A stretch of 64,000 bases of DNA. Origin: Mycolicibacterium porcinum. Lineage in GTDB: Bacteria; Actinomycetota; Actinomycetes; Mycobacteriales; Mycobacteriaceae. The position numbers were made by a program, and so were the translations under genes. Below, one piece after another: positions 51,658 to 64,000 of the stretch. Positions within the stretch are counted from its first letter, which is position 1. Every line of letters begins with the position of its first letter. The stretch is taken from NCBI GenBank assembly GCA_002086835.1, contig MVIG01000010.1, positions 219,339 to 283,338 on the forward strand. Reading direction: 5' to 3'. The notes under the pieces are model-generated. The model had not been told where the DNA came from, ran no database searches, and saw nothing but the letters and a program-made list of their open reading frames with translations.

Positions 51658-52791
51658 TCAGCCCGAGAGCAGCCCGGTCAACCGGGCGCCCTGGGAGCGC
51701 CACTGCCAGTTGTCGACTGCCCAGTGGCGTCCCGCCACCCCCATCGCGGCGGCGCGACCGGGATCGGCCAGTACGTCGGAAACGGCGGACGCGACGGCTC
51801 CGACATCATTTCCGTCCACGACGGTGCCGGTCTTGCCGTCCAGCACGGTTTCCGGTGCCCCGCCTGAGGTTCCGGCGACCACCGGCACACCACACGCCGA
51901 GGCCTCCAGGTAGACGATGCCCAGTCCCTCGACGTCCAGGCCCGCCCCGCGGGTACGGCATGGCATGGCGAACACGTCGGCCATCGCATGGTGTGCGGGC
52001 AGTTCCGCCCCCGGCACTGCCCCGGTGAAGGTGACGTCGGCGGCCACGTCGTTGGTGTGGGCAAGTTGTTGCAGGCGCTGCAGATACGGTCCCCCGCCGA
52101 CGACGACCAACGCGGCGTCGGGGACCCGGCGCCGGATGGCAGGCCAGGCGCGGATCAGCATGTCCTGCCCCTTGCGCGGCACCAGCCGGGACAAACACAC
52201 CACCACCGGACGCTGCCCCAGCCCGTAGCGCGCCCGTAATTCGGCCCTGGCCACCGGATCGGGTACGAAGCGGTCGGTGTCGACGCCGGGCGGCAGGTGC
52301 TCCAGCGCCGCCCGGGGACCGAACGCCGAGGCGAACCGGCCGCGTGTGTAGCGGCTGATGAACGTCACCACATCGGCGTCGTCGCTGATCCGGCGCAGCG
52401 CGCTCCGCGCGATCGGCAGCATCGACCATCCGACCTCATGGCCGTGGGTACTCGCCACGATGCGCCGGGCCCCCGCTCGCCGGGCCAGAGGGCCCAGCAG
52501 CGCCAGCGGGGCGGCCGCTCCGAACCACACCGTCTCGATGTCGTTCTCGGCGATCAACCGCTGCATGCGGGACGCCACGGTCGGCTCGGGCACCATCAAC
52601 GTGGTGGGATGGCGCACCACGCGGTAGCCGGCGGCCGCGTCGTAGGCTTCAGCGCCCTTCCATTTGGGCGCGTAGACCGTCAGCTCGTGCGAGCCGTCGC
52701 GCACCAACTCGCCGACGAACGCCTCCAGGTACGACTGGATGCCGCCGCGACGCGGTGGAAAGTCGTTGGTGACCAACAAAACCCGCGTCAT
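51658..52791 (-). CDS. pimB: Phosphatidyl-myo-inositol monomannoside mannosyltransferase PimB'
   Basis: This is a 377-residue GT4 glycosyltransferase. The N-terminal NDFPPRRGGIQSYLEAFV binds the acceptor side, SRLVPRKGQDMLIRAWP follows, and the GDP-mannose site RTRGAGLDVEGLGIVYLEASACGVPVV carries the E-x7-E motif. Strong similarity to Rv2188c (PimB') is recalled; it adds the second mannose to PIM1 at the cytoplasmic face. The ATG is at 52791. Together with mptA and the GT87 gene it makes this stretch a PIM/LM/LAM region. Confidence 0.92.
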   Translation of the reverse strand: MTRVLLVTNDFPPRRGGIQSYLEAFVGELVRDGSHELTVYAPKWKGAEAYDAAAGYRVVRHPTTLMVPEPTVASRMQRLIAENDIETVWFGAAAPLALLGPLARRAGARRIVASTHGHEVGWSMLPIARSALRRISDDADVVTFISRYTRGRFASAFGPRAALEHLPPGVDTDRFVPDPVARAELRARYGLGQRPVVVCLSRLVPRKGQDMLIRAWPAIRRRVPDAALVVVGGGPYLQRLQQLAHTNDVAADVTFTGAVPGAELPAHHAMADVFAMPCRTRGAGLDVEGLGIVYLEASACGVPVVAGTSGGAPETVLDGKTGTVVDGNDVGAVASAVSDVLADPGRAAAMGVAGRHWAVDNWQWRSQGARLTGLLSG

Positions 52792-52839
52792 CGCGGTTGA
52801 TCTCCATCTGCGACCCGTCTGCTGCCCATCGGCGCAAGG

Positions 52840-53649
52840 CTATCCGGTCAACCAGCGTCGCCAACCGGCGACCACGGTGTCGAGGTCGGCGCCCAGCGTC
52901 TGCCGCACCGCGGTGGCCACGTCCGGATGGCCGGGACCGCACGCGCTCACGTACAGCTCACGCAGCTTCGGAACCCCGTAGACGTCGGCGACGTAGCGGC
53001 TGAACCACCACGCCCGGTCATAGGCCAGACTGCGGGCGGCGCCGGGTGTGTCGAGGTCCGCGTCGGTGGGCAGCCGGGCCGCTACCCCGGCCTGCGCCGG
53101 TACCGGCGTGGGCGGTCGGGCGACGTAGTCGGCCACTCCTTCGGTCAGCCAGCGCGGCGCATCGGCCGCGGTCGCCGACCGGGCCGCGTAATGGAACAGC
53201 TCGTGGCGCAACACGATTCGCAGCGCGCCCGGGCTCATGCCTGCGGCGCCGGGGGCGAACATGACCCGTTGCGCGGTGGTGGTCGCGGCGATGTCGGCAG
53301 CCCCGCCGGCCAGCACCCGGAACTGCTGATCGGAGCCCGCGACCGCGATCTCGATGTGCCGCGGCCAGTCCGGCCCCCAGAACGCGGTCACCGTCGCGGC
53401 GGCCTCACCGAGTTCGGGGCCGAGGCGCCCGAGTAGGGCCTGCGACTGTGGTCCGCCCAGGGCGAGCAGACTGGCGGTGCGCCCGTCGGGCAGCACCATC
53501 GAGGTGACCGGATCCGGCTGGGCCGACGTCGAAGTGACGGTGGTCCGCGATGCCCCGGCTGGAGGCGCGGACGGATGTGATGGCGACGACGGCTTCCACA
53601 ACAGAACCGCTGCCAGAACCAGTTGCCCCAGCAGGACGGCGACCAGCAC
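52840..53649 (-). CDS. Membrane-anchored HExxH protein, probable metallopeptidase (Rv2189c-like)
   Basis: This is a 269-residue protein. The GTG start at 53649 gives an N-terminal signal or anchor (VLVAVLLGQLVLAAVLLW), then a Pro/Ser-rich linker. The domain from ~residue 55 on has LRHELFHYAARS, an HExxH zinc motif, followed by APRWLTEGVADYVARP. The EGVADY Glu ~25 residues later suits a gluzincin (peptidase MA-like). The active site would be outside the membrane. Activity is not established to my knowledge. It lies 26 bp downstream of the NlpC/P60 hydrolase gene and is probably co-transcribed. Confidence 0.75.
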   Translation of the reverse strand: MLVAVLLGQLVLAAVLLWKPSSPSHPSAPPAGASRTTVTSTSAQPDPVTSMVLPDGRTASLLALGGPQSQALLGRLGPELGEAAATVTAFWGPDWPRHIEIAVAGSDQQFRVLAGGAADIAATTTAQRVMFAPGAAGMSPGALRIVLRHELFHYAARSATAADAPRWLTEGVADYVARPPTPVPAQAGVAARLPTDADLDTPGAARSLAYDRAWWFSRYVADVYGVPKLRELYVSACGPGHPDVATAVRQTLGADLDTVVAGWRRWLTG

Positions 53650-53675
53650 GCGCCTGCGGGCGTTCAGGGTGAGAC

Positions 53676-54827
53676 TCAGTACCGGCGAACGTTGTAGATC
53701 GGCGCGTTGTTGACCGGGGCCACCTTGACCGGGGTGCCGTAGGTCGACGCGTGCACCATCATGCCATCCCCGATGTAGATACCCACATGAGAGGCATCGG
53801 AGTAGTAGGTCACCACATCGCCGGGCTGCATCGAATCCGCCGAGACCGGCTGGCCACCGCGGGCCATCGCCTGGCTCGAGTGCGGCAGCGAGATACCGGC
53901 GTGCTGGAACGCCCACATCACCAGGCCCGAGCAGTCGAACGAGCTGGGACCGGCCGCACCCCAGGAGTACGGCGAGCCGATGCGGCTCAGCGCGGCCTGG
54001 ATCACGGTGCCGGAATGACCACCACCCCCGTCGGGCAGTGCGCCCTCGGGCGGGGCGACGTCACCGGGCGGAATCCCGTTCGGCGGGTCAGCCAACACGG
54101 CGGGATCCTGCGCCGGCGGCAACGCCTCGGGCGCGGGTACCGGCGGGGTCGGCGGCAGCGCCGTCATCGCGTCCCGCTGGGCCGGGCTCAATGCCTGGTA
54201 CTGCGACTTGACGATCGCGATCTGCACCTGCAGCTGGCTTTGCTTGGATTGCAGGTCGGCGCGCACCGCGGCGGCCTGCTCTGCGGCGGTCTTGGCGTCG
54301 GCGGCCGACTTCGCCGACTCCTTCTCGGCCAACGCGGCCTTTTCGCCCATCGAGCGGAAGTTCTTCATCTGCGCCGACATCTCGGTCGCCATCACGCGCT
54401 GCACCGCGAGCTGCTCAATCAGCTGCTGCGGCGAGCCCGCGGTGAGGATCGCGTCAACACCAGAGGTACGGCCGCCCATGTACTGGGCTGCAGCAACCTT
54501 GTTGACCGAGGTCTGGAAGATAGCCAACTGCGACTTGGCCTGATCCACCGCGGCGGTGTCTTCGGAGTGCTTCTTCTCCGCAGTCTCTTGCGCGGCAAGC
54601 TTGTTGTTGAGATCGAGCTGTGCCGAGTGCATGGCCTCGGTGGTCTGCTCAGCCTGGCGGGACAGCTCGTTGAGCTTTGCCAGGGCATCATCACCGGGAT
54701 CGGCGTGCGAACTGGTGGCCAGTAATCCGGATAACAAGGTCAAGCTCGCTATTACACCTGCAATGGGTCGCTTGACACGACTTGTGGGCCGGTGCGCGCG
54801 CTCGTGCCTCAAGTTTTTCGTCCTCAC
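53676..54827 (-). CDS. Secreted NlpC/P60 peptidoglycan hydrolase (Rv2190c-like)
   Basis: This is a 383-residue exported hydrolase. The signal peptide spans ~20-43 (VIASLTLLSGLLATSSHA). A long coiled-coil regulatory domain rich in Ala/Gln (~45-215) is followed by a Pro-rich linker and a C-terminal NlpC/P60 domain. Its catalytic Cys299 (FDCSGLVMW), His347 (SHVGIYIG) and third polar His359 (MMVHAS) are visible. It should cleave D-Glu-mDAP stem peptides, as RipA-type enzymes do. The GTG start at 54827 leaves a basic N-terminus. Confidence 0.93.
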   Translation of the reverse strand: MRTKNLRHERAHRPTSRVKRPIAGVIASLTLLSGLLATSSHADPGDDALAKLNELSRQAEQTTEAMHSAQLDLNNKLAAQETAEKKHSEDTAAVDQAKSQLAIFQTSVNKVAAAQYMGGRTSGVDAILTAGSPQQLIEQLAVQRVMATEMSAQMKNFRSMGEKAALAEKESAKSAADAKTAAEQAAAVRADLQSKQSQLQVQIAIVKSQYQALSPAQRDAMTALPPTPPVPAPEALPPAQDPAVLADPPNGIPPGDVAPPEGALPDGGGGHSGTVIQAALSRIGSPYSWGAAGPSSFDCSGLVMWAFQHAGISLPHSSQAMARGGQPVSADSMQPGDVVTYYSDASHVGIYIGDGMMVHASTYGTPVKVAPVNNAPIYNVRRY

Positions 54828-54965
54828 AACTGGCGATGGCGAGCCGCCTCGAACTGCTCTTAGGTCTCAGATAGGTTACGAAACGGCATCGGCCTTGTCC
54901 AACAGAAGCTGCAAATTTAACAGCCCTCCCTGGATATTTTCCTGTGCAGGAACCAGCGCGTGTCG

Positions 54966-55232
54966 TCAGGCGACTCCGGATCTGCCGTCCCGGTGAATCG
55001 GCACGAGCCGCAGTCGCGGCGCAAGGCCCACGTCAGCGAGCACTTCCAGCGCCGCACGCTCGTCGTCCAGCAAAGTTTCGGGGACTCCGAGCAACACGCT
55101 GACGACGCAGTCCTGACACCCTGGCCCGCGGACCGCGCAGTCATCGCAGTCGATGGTCACGCTGCCGGTGTCCGGCGTATCGGGGCGAGGCTCGTCGGCC
55201 CAGGACCAGTTGTCCTGCCGCACTCCGCTCAT
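54966..55232 (-). CDS. Small four-cysteine protein, predicted zinc ribbon-like, unknown function
   Basis: This is an 88-residue protein with the motif DCDDCAVRGPGCQDCVV (C29-x2-C32-x6-C39-x2-C42), a likely tetrathiolate metal site. Then comes VSVLLGVPETLLDDERAALEVLADVGLAPRLRLVP, a mostly helical half. The ATG at 55232 follows GAGAGG at good distance. Coding is supported by the codon-position GC bias and the clean start. It lies 138 bp upstream of the hydrolase gene and divergent from the nuclease gene. Its frame stays open far upstream, but that extension is antisense to the nuclease and is rejected. Confidence 0.72.
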   Translation of the reverse strand: MSGVRQDNWSWADEPRPDTPDTGSVTIDCDDCAVRGPGCQDCVVSVLLGVPETLLDDERAALEVLADVGLAPRLRLVPIHRDGRSGVA

Positions 55233-55280
55233 CTTGACCGTCCTCTCGATCGGTGTTGGCCGCACGCTATCGCCGGGGGC

Positions 55281-55370
55281 CGACAAGTAGCGGAGCGGAT
55301 TGGAGCGATAGGCCCGACAAGTAGCGGAGCGGATCGGAGCGACGGCCCGACAAGTAGCGGAGCCCCGGCG
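55281..55370 (+). repeat. Three tandem ~33-bp repeats upstream of the nuclease gene
   Basis: CGACAAGTAGCGGAGC begins at 55281, 55315 and 55348 (steps of 34 and 33 bp). The first two units continue with GGAT(T/C)GGAGCGA(T/C); the third is cut short. There is an inner period-5-like GGAGC motif. The array lies in the 181-bp non-coding gap between the small four-cysteine gene and the nuclease start. Confidence 0.85.
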
Positions 55371-57168
55371 AGCTTGCCGGTGTTTGTCAGGGGCAGTGCC
55401 TACCGTCATCGCCATGGGCCAGCGCAAGATCGCCGACGCGGGGCAGCTGGCTTTGAGTTTGGGCACCGCCGTCGACCCTGACGTCGCTCCTTCCCTCGCC
55501 GACACCACATTCGTGGTGGTGGACCTGGAGACCACCGGCGGCCGGGCCACCGCGAAGGCACCGGGCGAGCCGTACGACGCCATCACCGAGATCGGTGCGG
55601 TGAAGATCCGCGGCGGTGAGGTGCTCGGCGAGTTGGCCACTCTGGTCGATCCGGGCCGCGCCATCCCACCGCAGATCGTCGAGCTCACCGGGATCACCAC
55701 GGCCATGGTGCGCGACGCACCGCGCATCGAGTCGGTGCTGCCGGCATTCCTCGAGTTCTCCCGGGGCGCGGTGCTGGTCGCCCACAATGCCGGGTTCGAC
55801 ATCGGGTCCCTGCGCGCGGCGGCCGCGCGGGCGGAGCGCGGGGGGCCGCGGCCCCCGGTGCTGTGCACGGTGAAACTCGCCCGCCGCGTCCTGACCCGCG
55901 ACGAGGCGCCCAGCGTGAAGCTGTCGGCGCTGGCCCGGCTGTTCGGTGCGTCCACCACGCCCACCCACCGCGCCCTCGACGACGCCCGCGCCACCGTCGA
56001 CGTCCTGCACGGTCTCATCGAGCGGGTCGGCAACCAGGGCATCCACACCTTCGCCGACCTCAAGAACTATCTGCCCGACGTCACGCCGGCCCAGCGCCGC
56101 AACCGGTCACTGGCCGACCGGCTGCCCAACCGCCCCGGCGTCTACCTGTTCCGCGGGCCGTCCGCAGAGGTGCTCTATGTCGGCACGGCGGTCGACCTGC
56201 GGCGCCGCGTCCGCCAGTACTTCACCGGCGCCGACCCGCGGGCCCGGATGAAGGAGATGGCCTCACTGGCGCAGGCCGTCGACCATGTCGAGTGCGCCCA
56301 CGATCTGGAGGCCGGAGTGCGCGAGCTGCGACTGCTGGCGGCCCACGCGCCGCCGTACAACCGGCGTTCCAAATTTCCGCAGCGGTGGTGGTGGGTGGCC
56401 CTCACCGAAGAGGCCTTCCCGAGATTGTCGACGGTGCGAAACCCCGGGCACCGCACCGCTTTCGGGCCGTTCTCGGCCCGCTCCGACGCCATCCAGTCGG
56501 CCGCGCTGCTTGCCCGGTTCACCGGGGTACGCACCTGCACGGCCCGCTTCGGCGCGAGCGGCACCCACCGCTGCCCCGAGGTCGAACTCTCCCCGTGCCC
56601 GGCCACGCAGGACATCGACGCCGCGCACTATGCCGCCGCCGTGCAACGCGCCAAGGAGCTGATCGACGGCACCGACCACACCGCGCTGGCGGCGACCCTG
56701 GCCCACATCGGCGAACTGGCGGCGGCCCGGCGCTACGAGACCGCCGCCCGGATGCGCGATCACGCCGCGGTCGCCATCGAGGCGCTGTGGCGCAGCCAGC
56801 GGCTGCATGCCCTGGCCGACCTGCCCGAACTGGTGGCCGCGCGCAGCGACGGCAACGGCGGCTGGCATTTCGCGGTGATCCGCCACGGCCAGCTGGCAGG
56901 CGCGGGCACCGCGCCGCGCGGGGTTCCGCCGATGCCGGTGGTCGACGCGATCTGCGCGGCCGCGCAGGTGATCCTGCCCACCGCAACACCTTTGGGTGGC
57001 GCACTGGTGGAGGAGACGGCACTGATCGCCCGCTGGCTGGCCGCGCCGGGTGTGCGCATCGTGCGTACCGAAACGGGATATACGACGCCGGCCGGATCAG
57101 CCGGCCGGTTCGCGCAGTGGGCTGCCACCGCCCGCTCGGCCCGCTTGGCGGCGGCCCAGCAGCAGACC

Positions 57169-62641
<5,473 letters not shown>

Positions 62642-62656
62642 CCACTCCCCTACCCC

Positions 62657-62700
62657 AAACAATCGCCGCAGCCTCTTTCGAGAGGTTGCGGCGATTGTTT
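62657..62700. terminator. Strong terminator after qcrB
   Basis: A 20-bp stem with a TTCG tetraloop: AAACAATCGCCGCAGCCTCT pairs with the same sequence inverted at 62681-62700, with one G-U pair. GTTTTAT follows on the plus strand, starting 16 bp after the qcrB stop. The AAAC/GTTT ends make it usable in either direction. Confidence 0.93.
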
Positions 62701-62733
62701 TATGTGCGGGGCGGAGTTCCGATCTGGAAACCG

Positions 62734-62832
62734 ACTGGTACTGCCTCAGCACCCGGGCTTCGGATGCGTGGCGCACTGACGGGTACATGGCCGCAGAACC
62801 GCCACAGCGCCACATACGTGCGTGCACAGCCT
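62734..62832 (+). repeat. Palindromic repeat, copy 1
   Basis: Copy 1 runs from ACTGGTACTGCCTCAGCACC to CACATACGTGCGTGCACAGC and aligns without gaps to copy 2 at a constant offset of 146 bp. Its internal inverted repeat (GTGGCGC... with ...GCGCCAC) is imperfect. The outer ~25 bp at each end are nearly identical between the copies; the middle is more diverged. Confidence 0.8.
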
Positions 62833-62879
62833 GAAGGTGCAGAGCTCCGGTGACCGTGGAGGCGTCGGTGAGAACTGAA

Positions 62880-62977
62880 ACTGGTACTGCCTCAGCACCC
62901 GGTCTTCGCGTGTGTAGCGCTGTGGCGGAAATGTGGGCGCAGAATCGCCACAGCGCTACATACGTGAGTGCACAGCC
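62880..62977 (+). repeat. Palindromic repeat, copy 2
   Basis: Copy 2 shares both ends with copy 1. Its inner inverted repeat pairs 62907-62927 with 62946-62966: 19 of 21 positions match, with a continuous core GTAGCGCTGTGGCG, around an 18-base loop. Such a stable hairpin suggests a dispersed REP/MITE-like unit. Confidence 0.8.
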
Positions 62978-63008
62978 CAGAGGGGGGCAGAGGCTGCAGA
63001 GCGAGAGC

Positions 63009-63593
63009 TCAGGAGGGCAACGTGTCGAGCTGACGCAGCGCGACGATGAGCACAGCGACGAGGCCCGCGGTGACGACACCGGCCAGGCCGTACAGGCACC
63101 AGGCCGCCACATTGCTCCCGGTGGCCATGAGATAGGTGGCCAGCCCGATCGCGGCCGTCCCCAGCCCGATGGCGCAGACGACCGCCAGGGTGAATCGGAG
63201 CCACACCGCCTCGACGGCGGCGGTGGCCGCACCGGCCCCCGCGGCGTAGCGGCTCATCGCGGGCGGCGCGGCGCGGTAGCTGCCGCCGATCGGCCGCGGC
63301 GACCGGGCCGGCGGCTGGGGCCGGCGTCCGGGCTGGCGGTGGTCTGCCTGGGCCCTGGCCCGCAGCAGCAACGGCACCGCCCCGGCGATCACCACGACCG
63401 ACAAACCGATCACGGTGTAGAGCACCCATGGAGTGTCGGCGCTCTCGGTGCCGCCTTGCGGATGGCTACGGCCCAGATCCACCAGGGCGACGACGGCAGC
63501 CACTGCGGCTCCCAGCGCGGCGAGCCAGACCGCGGCGCACGCGCCCAGCAAAACCCGGTCGGTGTTGTCGAGTTCGCTGATCGGCCCGGACAT
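63009..63593 (-). CDS. DUF2561-type membrane protein (Rv2197c-like)
   Basis: This is a 194-residue protein with four TM helices: ~12-38, ~58-78, ~131-152 and ~160-185. A basic, Pro-rich cytoplasmic loop lies between helices two and three (ADHRQPGRRPQPPARSPRP). It matches the actinobacterial DUF2561 protein located between qcrB and mmpS3. Its function is unknown; the position near the respiratory genes is conserved but it is on the opposite strand. The ATG shares one base with the mmpS3 stop (TGATG). Confidence 0.82.
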   Translation of the reverse strand: MSGPISELDNTDRVLLGACAAVWLAALGAAVAAVVALVDLGRSHPQGGTESADTPWVLYTVIGLSVVVIAGAVPLLLRARAQADHRQPGRRPQPPARSPRPIGGSYRAAPPAMSRYAAGAGAATAAVEAVWLRFTLAVVCAIGLGTAAIGLATYLMATGSNVAAWCLYGLAGVVTAGLVAVLIVALRQLDTLPS

Positions 63594-64000
63594 CAGCAGG
63601 CAGTCTGTGCGGAGTTGTTGGCGTTGGACGACAGCACGGTTCCATCGCTGGCCGTGATCGAGCAGTTCAGCCTGCTGACCAGGAACAGACTGGACGCTTC
63701 GACCGACCCCACGTCCGAGTTGGAGATCGGGGTCATCGTGAAGGTCCACGGGATGTACACGTTGCGCAGGGTGCGCCGGTTTCCGTTGCCGTCGACGTAG
63801 GTGATCGTGATGATGTCACCCGGCGCCTTGGTGCCCGTCACCGAATAGGTGACCTGACGGGGCCCGGCATGCGTCGTGGTGGTGGTCGGCGGTGCGGTCG
63901 TGGTCGGAGCCGGCGGGGGCGCCTCGCTGGTGGGTGCGGGCGCGGGCGGCGGCGGCTCGGTGACCGTCACGGTCTCCGGGGGTGGCGGAGGCGGCAGCTC
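63593..64000 (-). CDS. mmpS3: MmpS3-like membrane protein, 3' part (5' end outside the window)
   Basis: Only the C-terminal ~135 codons are inside the window, and the frame is open to the edge. A Pro/Thr-rich linker (many PPP and TTT runs) precedes a beta-rich domain from about [25 protein letters not shown] to the end, [10 protein letters not shown]. That end resembles the MmpS domain, with a Cys pair (LNCSI and C-terminal Cys). MmpS proteins are membrane-anchored partners of MmpL transporters; no mmpL is in the window. The assignment rests on the domain and on gene order (Rv2198c). Confidence 0.8.
   Translation of the reverse strand, partial: ELPPPPPPETVTVTEPPPPAPAPTSEAPPPAPTTTAPPTTTTTHAGPRQVTYSVTGTKAPGDIITITYVDGNGNRRTLRNVYIPWTFTMTPISNSDVGSVEASSLFLVSRLNCSITASDGTVLSSNANNSAQTAC

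Larger units (their letters stand above)
62642..63008. other. 367-bp non-coding region after qcrB
   Basis: No coding region is supported. It holds the qcrB terminator (62657-62700) and two ~98-bp palindromic repeat copies (62734-62832 and 62880-62977). It is also the 3' flank of the convergent DUF2561 gene, and the terminator stem is symmetric enough to serve both strands. Confidence 0.8.

Noticed and set aside
55281-55370. CRISPR array
   Set aside because: The repeats are directly adjacent with no unique spacers, only three units, and no cas genes are in the window.
54966-56063. 365-codon frame containing the small four-cysteine protein
   Set aside because: The upstream 277 codons are antisense to the DnaQ domain; only the last 88 codons from ATG 55232 look coding.

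Overview
This 64 kb window is ordinary chromosome of a mycobacterium, most likely a rapidly growing, environmental Mycolicibacterium. The evidence is high GC, gene order, and protein content. Two blocks keep the order I recall from M. tuberculosis Rv2143-Rv2171 and Rv2173-Rv2198c: the division and cell-wall (dcw) cluster, the lipomannan/PIM genes and the cytochrome bcc-aa3 genes. I saw no rRNA, tRNA, CRISPR array, insertion sequence or prophage. The first 13 kb (nitrate assimilation and tricarboxylate uptake) is the accessory part and fits a free-living relative.

Layout. 1-13.4 kb: a large LuxR-type ATPase regulator; a single-chain diflavin nitrate reductase (nasN); a tctC-tctB-tctA-usp operon for tricarboxylate uptake, with a divergent CitA/CitB-type two-component system; and a stand-alone glutamine amidotransferase. 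13.4-35.3 kb: a phosphoribosyltransferase, then the dcw cluster, read entirely from the minus strand (mraZ, rsmH, ftsL-like, pbpB, murE, murF, mraY, murD, ftsW, murG, murC, ftsQ, ftsZ, pgeF/yfiH, yggS, sepF, yggT, wag31). Its members are mostly joined by 1-4 base stop/start overlaps. 35.3-35.7 kb: a 411-bp control region with several clusters of 10-bp-spaced GTGGGG boxes typical of MraZ operators, and a strong terminator.

35.7-49.7 kb: a DUF3040 protein, an acetyltransferase, lppM, a polyprenyl diphosphate synthase, mptA, pknL with its divergent DNA-binding partner, class II DAHP synthase, an RNase, and lipomannan and acyltransferase genes. Next comes a coupled group of unknown function: two SRPBCC proteins, a Get3/ArsA-like ATPase and a small Cys/Pro-rich protein. 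49.8-58.3 kb: fadD15, pimB', a membrane-anchored HExxH protein, an NlpC/P60 hydrolase, a small four-cysteine protein, a DnaQ/GIY-YIG fusion nuclease and trpD. 58.4-64 kb: ctaE-qcrC-qcrA-qcrB (respiratory supercomplex), a strong terminator, a pair of palindromic repeats, a DUF2561 membrane protein and the 3' part of mmpS3.

Together the genes cover peptidoglycan precursor synthesis, septation and polar growth, the mannosylated envelope lipids, and the terminal respiratory chain. Gene names for the conserved part rest on motif recognition and remembered mycobacterial gene order; no database search was run. The least explained items are the 47.1-49.7 kb ATPase/SRPBCC module, the multi-cluster MraZ control region, the small four-cysteine protein at 54.97-55.23 kb and the repeat pair downstream of qcrB.
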